Source of the DNA: Phymatolithon calcareum
Taxonomy: Eukaryota > Rhodophyta > Florideophyceae > Hapalidiales
DNA: 64,000 nt
Assembly (NCBI GenBank): GCA_977006965.1
Contig: OZ345357.1
Location: forward strand, 1,860,001 to 1,924,000
Reading direction: 5' to 3'
The stretch's first letter is position 1; every line of letters starts with the position of its first letter. Below are positions 31,086 to 41,119 of this stretch, one piece after another. The notes under the pieces were generated by a model. That model did not search any database. It was not told the origin of the DNA and saw only the letters and a list, made by a program, of their open reading frames with translations. The position numbers and the translations under genes are program-made.

Positions 31086-32068
31086 ATGACTTGGAACACT
31101 AAACAAGGGAAAAGCGAAGTCTTCGAATCAGAGGAAACATTGGGCAAGACATTCAAGCTAGCGAACAAGGTACTAGCACAAGTTCCGGAGGTTACGTACC
31201 TTGGAGTATCCCTAGACCCCGGAGGAGTCACAGATACGTTAATGATACAACGACTAAAGAAAGCAAGGACGTCCGTGTACGAGTTGCGTACACTGGGAGT
31301 GTTCAAGAAAGGGCTGAGTATACAGAAGTGCATTCAGATATACAAGGCAATAGTACAGCCACGATGGGAGTACGCAATGCACTTAACGCCCTGGACAGAA
31401 GACGTACGAAATGCCGTCAAGGAAGTAGAAGCAACATTCTTCAATCAAGTTTTCGGGCCACTGGCCCGAGGAAGGACGGATAGGCTCCGTCTCCTGTGCC
31501 GGATCCAGGCGGCCGCACATCGACGAGAAATCTTGGCCTTTAAAATGCTGAGAAGGAACAAGGCGAAAGAACGTATGTATTCAAACGAAGTGCCCGAAAG
31601 AAGAAACAACCAAGAATGGCAGTACACGAAGAAAGATATCGCCGCGATGGAGACCAGAGAGAGCCGTTCTGTGAAGCTGTAAAGCATATCCAAACAAACC
31701 AATCTTCGCAAACACTTCGATCGAAATTTCTGGAAATGGAAGGAGACCGCCTAGAATCGAACCGGAAAAGAAAGATACCATACGACAAGACAAGAGAATT
31801 GCCAGCAATCCTCAAGTTCCCCAAGATGAAGCACAGACAACTCGCGCTGCAGTATGCCTGTGGCAGATTCCCACAGATGTCAACAACAAGCATGACTGAA
31901 GAATTCGGCACCAGAGCCAGAGAGCATATGGAGACCCTTGAACGCAAGCTAGCAGGGTACGACCTCGAAGGAAAAAAACGACTGGAAACAGAAAATGCGC
32001 TAGATGAGCTCTTACTATTTAGAAAGACACTCATAGAACGCATGGAGAACGAAGAAGGCCTGTATTAA
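31086..32068 (+). pseudogene. LINE K ORF2 C-terminal part, frameshifted
   Basis: The first frame (31086-31682) carries the thumb motif VTYLGVSLDPGG, QPRWEYAMHLTPW and RTDRLRLLCRIQ. A frameshift near 31650 passes to the second frame, which ends with the clade's terminal blocks RKIPYDKTRELPAILKFPK, KHRQLALQYACGRFPQM and MENEEGLY. These align with the remnants in LINE C, D and F, showing that all four derive from one clade. Confidence 0.85.
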
Positions 32069-32131
32069 TCCGCAGAATGCAAGGCAAAAAGTGGTCGAGT
32101 CCAAGCACCAACAATCCCGTAGAGGACTGAG

Positions 32132-34275
32132 ATTCATTCATTCATTCATTCTGCCTTTTCCCCTAATGGATCTAGCAGCGATTCGAGGGTCTGAGTTTTT
32201 TCCACTCTATTCTATTGCTAGCGAGCTGGACTGCGGTTTGGACGTCTAGGCTAGGTAGGTCACCAAAGATTGATTCAGGTGTTGGTCTGACGCATTGAAT
32301 CAGCACCTGGCGGACCAGGCGGCGCTCATCCATTCTAAGAATGTGACCAAGCCAGTTCCAACGAAGGTCTCTGGCTCGCATTATCACGTCTATGGTGGGT
32401 GTCCTGGCCTCATCGGAAATTGGCCTTTTCGAGATTCTCGAGAGCATCTTGGCACTTGTTGACTTGAGTTTCTTCAGCACTTTTTCCGTCAACTTCCATG
32501 ATTCGCAGCCATATAAGAGCGTGGATAGAACAGAAGAGCCAAAGAGACGAAGTCGTAGACCTGTGGGCAATTTTCCGCTCGTCAGAACCTGTTTGAGTTC
32601 TCGATAGCGAGACCAAGCGATTTCTACGCGGTGGTTGACAGGAACGAGAGGGTCTCCGTCTGCCGATTGCATTACTCCAAGATACTTGAAATGCAGGGTA
32701 TTTCCCATATCGTCGGCGTCTAGCTGTACGTGCTCCAGTTTGTTCTGTGCTGCTTTCCGTTTTGCTGCTTTCACCAGCTTGTCTGCGAGAGATCCTGCAC
32801 GGGACGCGATCCTCCGAGCGGGGGGTGACACAAGGCCCCACTCCTCCTTTGTGAGTCGAAGAGCTTCGCGCGGCTCGTCGTCAAAGTATTCGACTGAGAC
32901 GCGCATTTTGGCCCTGTCACTTATCCGCACGATGGTGCTCATGTGCCAGTCGAACCTTCCGAGATCGTCCAGTTTTCTGATCGCAACTTTAGCTCCAACG
33001 GGCGGACATGATAATGGATCAGTCCTCGTAGCTTCTGGGGGCGTTCTGCAGTGTAAGCGACGGTGTGTCTCTAAAGAGTTTGCGTACGGAAATTTTCTTT
33101 CGCAGGTGTTGCACTTGAACTTGAAGTCCATTGCTTCCACGTCTTCTTCCGTTGTGCGTGCTACTCTCGTTGACTTCCGAATGTGCTGCACGAAACTCTT
33201 ATGGGCGGCAATGTATAGCCCTCCCTCGGAGCTCGCTGCTGGGCTTATTAGTGAGAGCCGCTGTTGAGCAGTCTCAGGATTATCGTCCAGAAAGGCGACG
33301 TCGTCAGCGTATTCGAGTTTGTCGATTCGGAGTGTACTCGTGAGAGAGATGCCGGCAGAGGCGGGATTGTGTCTTCGGAATATTCTGTCGAGGGCTATAA
33401 TGAAGCAGAGAGGACTTATGATGTCTCCTTGAAGAACTCCTCGCTCTATACGAACTTTTCTTGAGAAAACCTGTGCTCCGCCACGAAGCTGAGCTCGAAC
33501 TGTGACGCTTGCCATTGAGTACATGAGCGATACCAGCCGAACGTATTTTTCAGGACAGGCGTAGGCGCGCAGAGATGACATAAGAAAATCATGGTCGATG
33601 GAGTCAAATGCCGCTCTGAAGTCGATGTATGTAATCGTTGCCGTACGCCCTTCTTCGAGCAACCGTTCCACTGTCCATGCTAAAATGCACGTATTGTCGC
33701 GACATCCACGGGTTTTTCGGAAGCCAGCCTGTGTGTCTGGCAATAGTTGTTCAATGAACGGGGCCACTCTATGGAGGAGGCACATGGAGAAGATCTTGAA
33801 CGCGTGAGAAAGGAGGCAAATTGCCCTATAGTTCTTCTTGTCGTCCTTTGACCCTTTCTTGTGCAACATGACGAGTGTTCCGACAGCTAGCTCGGACGGC
33901 ATCTGTTCCGTCTCCCATATCTCTTGCAGCAGGGAGGTCAGCTCACTTGCCGATTCTTTCGACGCCATATATGCCTCAGCAGGGATACCGTCAGGCCCGG
34001 GAGCCCTGCCGTGCCGCATCCGTCCGATGCAAGTGCCTAATTCTTCCGCTGAGAGCGGGGGAGTTCGTTCGGACAGATTTCGGGAGCTCGGTGGCACGTC
34101 TGTGCCATTATGCTTCGCGAATTTCTCTTGGATGAATTTTGCCCATTCTTCCACGGCTGTTTTCGCTGACACTATTAGTTCTCCGCTTTCCGTCCTTGAT
34201 GGTTGCACGAATGCCGCACCTGTGCGTTTTGTCGAGAGCCGTTTCGTTAGGACTGAGATAGGACTACTTTGAGTC
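32132..34275 (-). mobile_element. LINE H (zinc-finger-RT family)
   Basis: This minus-strand LINE has a (TTCA)n microsatellite as its 3' tail, at 32132-32150, and an ORF reaching to about 34270, where it is 5'-truncated without an endonuclease domain. Copies G and I are relatives that share the same tail type. This tail distinguishes the family from LINEs C, E and F, which end in poly-A. Confidence 0.85.
32172..34208 (-). CDS. LINE reverse transcriptase with internal zinc finger and Tudor-like block
   Basis: This 678-residue open frame is a complete reverse transcriptase core. Motifs are GRAPGPDGIP (67-76), NYRAICLLS (126-134), AGFRKTRGCRDNT (161-173), YIDFRAAFDSID (194-205), GVLQGDIISPLCF (257-269) and YADD (300-303). 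Between YADD and the thumb motif FKYLG (507-511) lie about 200 residues, against about 65 in LINE A. The extra part holds a textbook C2H2 zinc finger, C366-x2-C369-x12-H382-x3-H386, and a compact block at 403-460 (VGAKVAIR...VSVEYFDDEPREALRLTKEE) resembling a Tudor or chromo-barrel fold. The C-terminus has LLYGCESW and NWLGHILRMDERR. The frame has no stops, so this copy may be recent. The upstream endonuclease is missing. Confidence 0.88.
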   Translation of the reverse strand: MQPSRTESGELIVSAKTAVEEWAKFIQEKFAKHNGTDVPPSSRNLSERTPPLSAEELGTCIGRMRHGRAPGPDGIPAEAYMASKESASELTSLLQEIWETEQMPSELAVGTLVMLHKKGSKDDKKNYRAICLLSHAFKIFSMCLLHRVAPFIEQLLPDTQAGFRKTRGCRDNTCILAWTVERLLEEGRTATITYIDFRAAFDSIDHDFLMSSLRAYACPEKYVRLVSLMYSMASVTVRAQLRGGAQVFSRKVRIERGVLQGDIISPLCFIIALDRIFRRHNPASAGISLTSTLRIDKLEYADDVAFLDDNPETAQQRLSLISPAASSEGGLYIAAHKSFVQHIRKSTRVARTTEEDVEAMDFKFKCNTCERKFPYANSLETHRRLHCRTPPEATRTDPLSCPPVGAKVAIRKLDDLGRFDWHMSTIVRISDRAKMRVSVEYFDDEPREALRLTKEEWGLVSPPARRIASRAGSLADKLVKAAKRKAAQNKLEHVQLDADDMGNTLHFKYLGVMQSADGDPLVPVNHRVEIAWSRYRELKQVLTSGKLPTGLRLRLFGSSVLSTLLYGCESWKLTEKVLKKLKSTSAKMLSRISKRPISDEARTPTIDVIMRARDLRWNWLGHILRMDERRLVRQVLIQCVRPTPESIFGDLPSLDVQTAVQLASNRIEWKKLRPSNRC

Positions 34276-34279
34276 CTGA

Positions 34280-34410
34280 GTTTTCCCGTCCGCCATACTC
34301 GTGGACGTTTCGTGAGCTACAAAAAGGTAGGTAGGATCAGAGGAAGCCTTGCCCATATCTTCGGAAGTCTGTGGGGCTTTTAAATAAACTTGAAAAAAAG
34401 TGGGTTCGTC
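34280..34410 (+). mobile_element. Possible LINE 3'-end fragment
   Basis: The sequence tatcttcggaagtctgtggg followed by cttttaaataaacttgaaaaaaag resembles the 3' ends of LINEs C and D, including the hairpin position and the aataaa signal. The left edge and any target duplication were not found. Confidence 0.35.
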
Positions 34411-35244
34411 GTCCGACGCCGAAATATTCTCGGCGGTCTGAACTTTTGAGGACATAGAACACTTGCGAATCCCATACGTACACCACATTCGCTGGTTTGC
34501 AGACAGAAGAAGCGTCCTCGATGCGCTGACCGGGCAACGATGGATGTATGGGGAGATGACAAGCTGTCGGATACTATGGGAAGGCTGATTGATGACATGA
34601 TCACTTTCGAAGCAATTTGGATCCCAGGCTACTGTGGGCTCGCTGGGAACGAAAAAACGGACGTCCTTGCTCGAAAAGGCATTACGGAGTCAAGTCTGGT
34701 GACGCATCAAAATATAGCCTTAACCATAGAATCTGCGCCGTCGATTGTCAATCGGCACCTGTCGACAAAGCTTAGGAGTATGCAGTTGTTACCCCTAGAG
34801 TGCAATATAAGCCACAAGCGCGATGACACTACTCTCAATCAACGTACCGCACTATGTTGCTCGTTGGTAACAGTTTTTCAAGTTGTTCCCGTTTACTATG
34901 ACCCTATATGCAAGACATGCTCTGTGAGAATCAAGGAGACCGTGGAGCATATACTCCTACACTGTAGTGGACGGAATGTATCAAGGCGCCAGACTATTGT
35001 TAGAGTTTTCACCAAAACGGTGGAGGAAATATGCATTGAGAAACGGGTCGAAGTACTCAAGATCGTGAACAATGAAGGGCTGTTTGAAAACATAGCAAAA
35101 ATCTTAGAGAGCGTAGCGAAGAGAGCCCCCAGAAGGCGCCTAGTGCTTCTGAGGACTTCATTGCAGCTTGATTGGTTTTTCGTTGCGAATGGAGCAGGAA
35201 AATTGGCGTTTTCTGATGAAGGTCGGCGAACACGAGTACTGTAA
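34410..35244 (+). pseudogene. LINE J: RNase H and C-terminal region
   Basis: The plus-strand frame 34540-35244 contains the RNase H signature IWIPGYCGLAGNEKTDVLAR. It is followed by the cysteine-histidine motif CKTCSVRIKETVEHILLHC, which is typical of the C-terminus of RNase H-bearing LINEs (I/Tad/Jockey types). Just upstream, in another frame near 34490, FADRRSVLDAL looks like the second RNase H block. No polymerase domain is present in this fragment. This LINE clade differs from the A/K and H families, neither of which shows RNase H. Confidence 0.72.
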
Positions 35245-35438
35245 GCAGGATTTGGCAATGCTTGTGCCATCTCACTGGCAATCTGTAACTGCAGTGTATG
35301 TCTCTCGTTGCCGAACAAGACAGTGGCTTGCAATGCAAGCTCGGTCAATGGCGGAACAAGAATGCTAAGAAAGACACTGACAGCACAAGACTTAGGGGAG
35401 ATCCTATAGAGCGACCGCGTCGGGTGGCCACCCGCAAG

Positions 35439-35872
35439 TGTCAGCTCGTAATAACGGACAGACCCGACAGTCTAAATAATCACAGGATGGGAGGCCCGTG
35501 AGATCGCCAAGTTGGGTCACTGACTCGCACGTGCGTATCGCGGTAGCCGTTAGACCAGACAGTGATAGGCCGAAGATCACAGGAGGGAAGGCCCGTGAGA
35601 TCGCCAAGTTGAGTCACTGACTCGCACGTGCGTATCGCGGTAGCCGTTAGACCTAACAGTGATAGACTTGACATCACAGGAGGGGAGGCCCGAGAGATCG
35701 CCAAGTTGGGTCACTGACTCGCACGTGCGTATCACGGTAGCCGTTAGACCTGACAGTGACAGGATAGTGTCGATATTCGTGGGGTGTGCTATGCAACCCC
35801 CAGCCAGTAGGTTGAGAATCCGATAGCATATAAGGCACCGCTCATCGCAGCGAGTAAAGGATCGCATCTCAA
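35439..35872 (+). mobile_element. Putative solo LTR with U3 tandem repeats
   Basis: The stretch begins TGTCAGCTCG and ends CATCTCAA, and gcaag flanks both ends (35434-35438 and 35873-35877). It contains three 97-bp tandem repeats, then a TATA-like gcatataagg near 35825 and a gcgagtaaagga segment that recalls the downstream part of solo LTRs 1 and 2. The 3' end is AA instead of CA, so the call is tentative. Confidence 0.42.
35481..35771 (+). repeat. Three tandem 97-bp repeats
   Basis: The units begin cacagg at 35481, 35578 and 35675, an exact 97-bp spacing. Each contains gagatcgccaagttg, actcgcacgtgcgtatc and ggtagccgttagacc. Differences between units are few. Upstream of a TATA-like box, such arrays often act as U3 enhancers. 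Confidence 0.93.
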
Positions 35873-35999
35873 GCAAGCCACAATTGGCGAGAGCGAGTGC
35901 CGACTACTTTGCCGACCCTGAGAGTGCAAAATGCTAAACGTTTCCAGTGTGGGCTCGGTCCAAGGTGTCAAACGGGCTGAAGCACCATCGTCAGGTTTT

Positions 36000-36488
36000 T
36001 ATGAATTGAGGCTAACAATCTTGACGGTCGCAATCTTAATCTTCTTCACTGGGTGCTGAATTAGGACCCATTTTACGCACAGTGACGTGCTTACGAGACC
36101 ACCGATCTTCTCTTCAATTACATCCTGAGCCGTACCAATCACATTTATTGACTTGGAAATGGCTACCTATAGTCTACAACATTCTTATCGAGTAAGCGCC
36201 TTCGTTTCCTTGGCATGTTTAGCTGCACCGACCCGTAGACGGGAGTCTTTTTCTTGCACCACAGCAGTTCTGCTAGAGTAGACAGCACATTTATGTTCCT
36301 AGCTCAGCACGATGTGATTTTCAGGTAGTAGTTGCGCTACTCCTCGCACAGAAGACAAGCCCGGCTTTACGACTCTGGCGTGAGCGAGCTGTTTTGCCTT
36401 CGTTTTATAGATTTTTTCGAGCTTTTAAATCACCCCTCAATTGAGGGATTTACACTCAATTGAGGTGGTTAGTAAACTAGACACTAGA
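36000..36488 (-). mobile_element. Repeat X, copy 2
   Basis: Minus-strand reading starts at 36488 with the same 18-bp terminus as 29606. CTCAATTGAG palindromes follow near 36455-36464 and at 36434-36447, then atttaaaagctcgaaaaa, which is shared with copy 1 at 16442-16460. The frame is broken by stops, but blocks such as FQVNKCDWYGSG correspond to FQVKKGEWYGSG in copy 1. It lies head to head with copy 3, separated by about 250 bp. Confidence 0.62.
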
Positions 36489-36739
36489 CTGTCCTTGATA
36501 TTCAAAGTTCCTAGATTAAGGAGCTCTTGTTGAGCGCAAACGGCTCGTGGCCCGCCGATTCCTAGGACGGAGAGAGCACCCAACTTGCGCTGCATGGACG
36601 GGCACTGAAATGTCGAAGAATAACCCTAGACTCTTCCTTTAGCAGCCTGTCCAAATGTGAGACGTTGGAATATGGTTTTTATGAAGCACTGTGCTCTATC
36701 TCATTGCATGCTACGGTGGAGTAGGATGAACGTTAAAAA
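36489..36739. other. Spacer between the head-to-head X copies
   Basis: This is 250 bp with no supported feature. Confidence 0.4.
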
Positions 36740-36957
36740 TTAGTGTCTATGTGCCGAACGTCCTCAATTGAGGACCGATTCAAAAGTTCGAAAAATTTAG
36801 TAAATCGAACGCAGAACGGATCATTCGCGACATTATTGGAAAGCCGGACTTGTAGAGTAGGTGAGGAATACTGCAACTCCTACCTTAAAATCTCTTCGTT
36901 CGGCGCTAGCAACGAAATTATAGTGGTCACCCAGATATACCAGACCTGCCATGCCAC

Positions 36958-37890
36958 CAGGCCTTGGGAGCAATATATTGATGTAGTATTTGTTGCAGAG
37001 TTCGAGGCACAATACCAATAGCCAATAGCTCGAGTTTACAAATCCGTACCGCAATATCTACGAGTCTACCAATATGTCTATGGCCTACAGTTGTCCGAAA
37101 CAATCGTGGAACAGTCATGCATTCATAAGTATATCTTGCTCAGCATCATTTTGAGAACGTTCCGCAACGCGAGCGCTGCGCGCATTTGACATAGCGGTGG
37201 CGACAGTTCGCATATCCCAATAAGTTCGGTTCACTTTCAAGAACAAAAGTGACTCGAAATACTGGTACATGGCCTTCTCTCGTGTAGTAGTCGATTGGAC
37301 AGACTCGAAGTACGCTGGAATAGATGGAGTCTTATTCAAAGATGCTCGATACATCAGGAGCAATTTCTGTTCATCGCCGCCTGCGACGCAGGAAAGAAGG
37401 TGAGAGTACGGGTTTCTCCACCCAGTACCTTTCTCGAAAGAAATACTCGGTACAGGATTCTTGCAATTTACGCCGCGAGGACACGAAAAGGAAAAACATG
37501 CCACACTGTGACGAGTAAACTGCTCGCCTTTTCGGGACGGTGTGTCTTTGACAACATCTTCGCACTTGGTCATGAGCGCTCGTACAACATCGCCCGCTCT
37601 TGGTTTGCTTGCCATGCTCATCTGTGAACGACGAGACACAGTGCGACGCAATTCTGGCGACGTCGTTTTGGGATCGAATGTAGACGTAACATTGTTTAAA
37701 AACAAGACACTATCTTTTCAGTAGTTTCTCTCGCGCGTGATGCCGCATAACGTATCGCACTGAAAATAAATAGACCTACAAGGTGGCCGCTTTCCAATAC
37801 GTATTTAAATAGAGACACATCGATAAATAGTATTGAAATACCCGTATATTTCCGTATATTGATATTGCCGTATATTTTTCCCAAAGCCTG
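36958..37890 (-). mobile_element. hAT-type DNA transposon hAT-2 (933 bp)
   Basis: The termini read CAGGCCTTGGGAGCAATATA on the left and, on the complementary strand of the right, CAGGCTTTGGGAAAAATATA. The 8-bp flanks catgccac (36950-36957) and catgcgac (37891-37898) match at seven of eight positions. It is related to hAT-1 by its ends and by its coding part. Only an N-terminal transposase region is present. Confidence 0.88.
37115..37705 (-). pseudogene. hAT transposase N-terminal fragment
   Basis: This 196-residue frame contains MASKPRAGDVVRALMTKCED, then CFSFSCPRGVNCKNPVPSIS and FEKGTGWRNPYSHLLSC. The cysteine pair, followed by the GTGWxNPxxHL pattern and a terminal C, resembles BED-type zinc fingers of hAT transposases, which bind the element's ends. 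The DDE catalytic core and the C-terminal dimerisation domain are absent. Fragments in hAT-1 match it. The start methionine of the domain is probably MASKPRA rather than the upstream one. Confidence 0.65.
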
Positions 37891-37959
37891 CATGCGACGA
37901 GAAAAAGTCCGGCCCCGCGTGGTTGGTACATCCGTACACACCAAGGCAGCATCTGTGAC

Positions 37960-38191
37960 TGACAGTTTCACAAGCCGCACACGCGAGACCTTCTGCGCGT
38001 ATACCTGCACTGGCACCGCTTTGCACGTGTGGCGGGTGCACAGCATACTGCCGTACCCTAAGCCTGGCGCACGAGTCGCCTGGCATACCATTCGCCTCGC
38101 ACACCCGTGGCCAGGCGACCGCCGGGCCTCCCGCTAGTATATAGGTAGCGGTAGGCCGGACAAATGAATAAAGAAAACAAGTAATCCAACA
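37960..38191 (+). mobile_element. Small solo LTR (copy 3, different family), 232 bp
   Basis: It begins TGACAGTTTCAC and ends AATCCAACA, with an exact 5-bp duplication, gtgac, at 37955-37959 and 38192-38196. The flanking X sequence is continuous across it when compared with copy 1 (ggcagc...gtgaccggt). It contains gtatatagg near 38137 and an aataaag near 38167, consistent with a promoter and a polyadenylation signal. It is unrelated to solo LTRs 1 and 2. Confidence 0.9.
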
Positions 38192-38410
38192 GTGACCGGT
38201 CTCACAGAGTGCTCCAGATAATATGAAGCCTTTTCCAATTGAAAAAGTGTAAGTGGTACTGTGCAGGAGGTACTCGAGGAAAAGGCAACGGTCGCGCGAG
38301 CATATCACTTCGCGTAAAATGTGTCATAGTCTGCGCATTCGCCGAAGAAGACTAACTTTAAGACAGTCAATCTGTTCAAGGTCAAGATAGGGGACACTGA
38401 CGATGGAATT

Positions 38411-41115
38411 TCAGAAGCTCACCATCTTGAACCGAGCCAGCACCGGCAAAGCGCAGTACCACCCAGGACTGCTTACAGTACTCATCCTCGCCCATCATGA
38501 GCGCGAAACGCCAGTTTATCGTTCACAGTCGCAATCGGAAGCTTTTCAGAAGGATACAAAGCTTCGATAAAACCTTCAGAAGCTCTAAAAGCCCTCTTCC
38601 GGGCCCTCTCTCCTACGTCTTGAAGGTCTCCTTGAACCAAACATCGCAAAACGAACTTGATTTCGTCTCACCTGACCGCGAGCCTAATACTGTCACTTGT
38701 GGGGAGCCATGGTACGAGCGCCAAGCTCTAGGACCGAATCGGGTTCGAGTTTCGTCTCAGTTCTGGAAATTTCGCTCTCTAACTGGAGATTTCTTATTCG
38801 AAAATGACGGTAGTGGTCTTCATACGAAGTACGATTGCGTCATGAAGATGTTTCCCGACATTCGCCTGCGAAAATTTTGCTGCTTAGGCGTCCGCCAACC
38901 TGAGAATAATTGGACAACAAGAGACTACCGTGACAGAGCTGACTGAGCTTTTCGGAATACCCGTCCTCATGGCGCCGAGAGCAATTTTTGGAGAATAACA
39001 AGGCAAAAGAGTTATCTCACCGCTCCTTCTTCTTCAAAGACTGGTATGCCGTTCGCCGAATACCTCCAGTGAATTTCATTCAGTGCTCAACCAAATGAAA
39101 CATATGGTCTGCGCAGCACCGTCAAGGTTCTGTCGATGCCACAACTGACCACAGAAAGCACACTGTGCCTCCGTCGGACCTGATTTGCGTCCATGAGTCC
39201 ATGTCTCGTTGGCATGGGAACGGAGCTCATTAGCCGAAGAACGGTTGAGAGATACAGCACTCAGCGAGTGGAAGAAGTGCGATAATGCTGCATCTTCAAC
39301 AAGTGCGACTATAGTTCATAGGGGTCATCAAACTCTTCTGGCAATTTCCGTGATTGTTAGATGGCTATTATTCTCTGGTGCCCATTGTAGACACGCAATG
39401 CTGCACCATTGTAATTAGGAACACTTACACTCTCTGTGATATCATAGCGCCCCTGCCCATTTGAAGCGGCGATCTTGATCGCACCTTAGACTGGAGCAGC
39501 TCATCATCTCATCGGAGAGAGATCACCCCTTTTCATGATAAACCCAACCTTATCTTAACACTTCCAGTTATTACACCATCCAGAGGGTCAGCAGCACATG
39601 ACGCAGCGAAGGTACTGTCAAGTGCTGTTCGAGCAACTCATCGATAACACATTTGCCACGCGCATTACTCGTCGACGATTAGCCGCTAAAGAACGTACAT
39701 TTGCAGTTGGGAGCGGTGTTAGAACCCTCTTAACCCCAAAGAAAAAAAGGAGAACTGGGGCTGTCATGGTGACTACTTGTGCTGTTCAAAACAACTGTAG
39801 AATTGGGAAATTCAAGACGACGACCCTCTTGTGCTCATACTCTAATAGGCGTGAAAGTGCCATACTATATATTTTTGGCGCTTCTACTAGTAGGAACTGT
39901 TTCGCTAAGCACGTTGAAGACATCCATGAGCTTGACGCTTTTGACGAGCCTGACAGTAAGTAGCTTTCGTTTCCAAAAATTAAATGACTTTCATTCCTCA
40001 ATTGAAGAAAAAATCCCGGCACATAGACACGTGTCTATGGCAAAAAAGGCGTACTGTACGCCTGTGAAAACTCGATATTCGGCGCTTTAGTCGTTAAGGA
40101 CCTACAACCCCATCTTAGATTTTAATTTTTTTTATGAGCTGGGGAGTCTAAGAAGCTCATTGGACACTTTCTGTTATGGCTGTACATAATTGGCTAAGCG
40201 CAAAAACAATTTTGCCTCGCACCGTAGAAACGTTTTCTAGCAAGTCTCTGCGGAACGGGCTGGGCTACCAAATGAATTCCAAATGCGAATGCAGCCCCTA
40301 TCGGAGATTTTTGACTAGGATTTTGTATGAACTGAATGCATTTAACGAAATGTGGAACAGTGGAACGTACAGTATGACCCCGATCCTGAAGATCAATCAG
40401 GAGCGATATGGGGAGCGGGCTCTGTTCCAGTGAAGCACCTGTTGAGGTCCGAGGATAGGGTCTGCGTAACTCCCCGGCCGGCGTCGTGGGCCTGGAGATT
40501 CGCTCCTCAGTATTGAAGGGCACATTCTAATGCTCCGCAAGCTGCACAAAAAGTGCAGGCCTACGCAAATACAGTCTTTATATTCCACCGACATTCGAAA
40601 TGTTTCCTTTTCTTTTCCTGAGCGTTAAAAATGCGACATCTTTCTGCAATAACGAGGCACCGCAGCACAACGCTGCTACGATAAACTCAAACAAACCACC
40701 TTCTATTTCTGCATCTTGTGGTTGCTCTCGCCAAAGGCGCTCTGCGAAACTACGCCGAAAATCATGGCCGTAAATTGGGGCGCCCAGGAGGACATCGCGA
40801 ACAGCGGCACCACAGCGTATCTTCGCCGCTTGCTGTGCTCGTTGCTTCGAAGACACGGTTTCCGTATTCAATACACTTGACATCGATTTCAGTCGGCCAG
40901 AGCTGCGCTTAGAACAGATACAGAACGGTTATGGCACGTTTACTTGACGTAGCTGAGACTATTCGCAGGAATAATATGAAAGGTAGATAAAAAAGTGTTT
41001 ATACAAGAGTGGCTCTGCCGTTGCGAGACTTAGACTGATCTCTCCCGTTGACGCGTTTATTTAGTATAATTCAACGAAATGGTGTCTTCTATAGCAATTC
41101 TCCCCAGTTCTGAAT
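38411..41115. other. 2.7-kb region without a supportable gene
   Basis: A plus-strand frame at 38497-38946 (149 residues, MSAKRQFIVHSRNRKLFRRI) is open but matches nothing recognised. Other frames are shorter. Two adjacent palindromes at 40022-40063 are entered separately. A ctcaattgaa motif near 39997 may be a remnant of repeat X. Confidence 0.4.
40022..40063. repeat. Two adjacent palindromes
   Basis: catagacacgtgtctatg (40022-40039) is a perfect 18-bp palindrome. Eight bases later, aggcgtactgtacgcct (40047-40063) has perfect 8-bp arms around a single t. A ctcaattgaa motif lies 25 bp upstream. The function is unknown. Confidence 0.85.
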
Positions 41116-41119
41116 GTGA

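Larger units (their letters stand above)
30000..32125 (+). mobile_element. LINE K
   Basis: This is a plus-strand LINE of the A/C/F clade with the reverse transcriptase and C-terminus in three overlapping frames: 30135-31070, 31086-31682 and 31616-32068. The 5' end is uncertain and lies after about 30000. Its 3' end lies near 32130, directly against the 3' end of LINE H on the other strand, so the two are tail to tail. Confidence 0.78.
36740..38410 (+). mobile_element. Repeat X, copy 3, carrying hAT-2 and a solo LTR
   Basis: The copy begins ttagtgtcta near 36740, then has the palindrome cctcaattgagg (36762-36773) and a coding-like stretch colinear with copy 1 (SIEDRFKSSKNLVNRTQNG, then GEEYCNSYLKISSFGASNE). 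hAT-2 interrupts it at 36958-37890. Skipping hAT-2 joins CHAT to RKSPAPRGWYIRTHQGS, which matches copy 1. A solo LTR then interrupts at 37960-38191, after which RRVKCVIVCA near 38320 again matches copy 1. The right end is uncertain. Confidence 0.65.
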
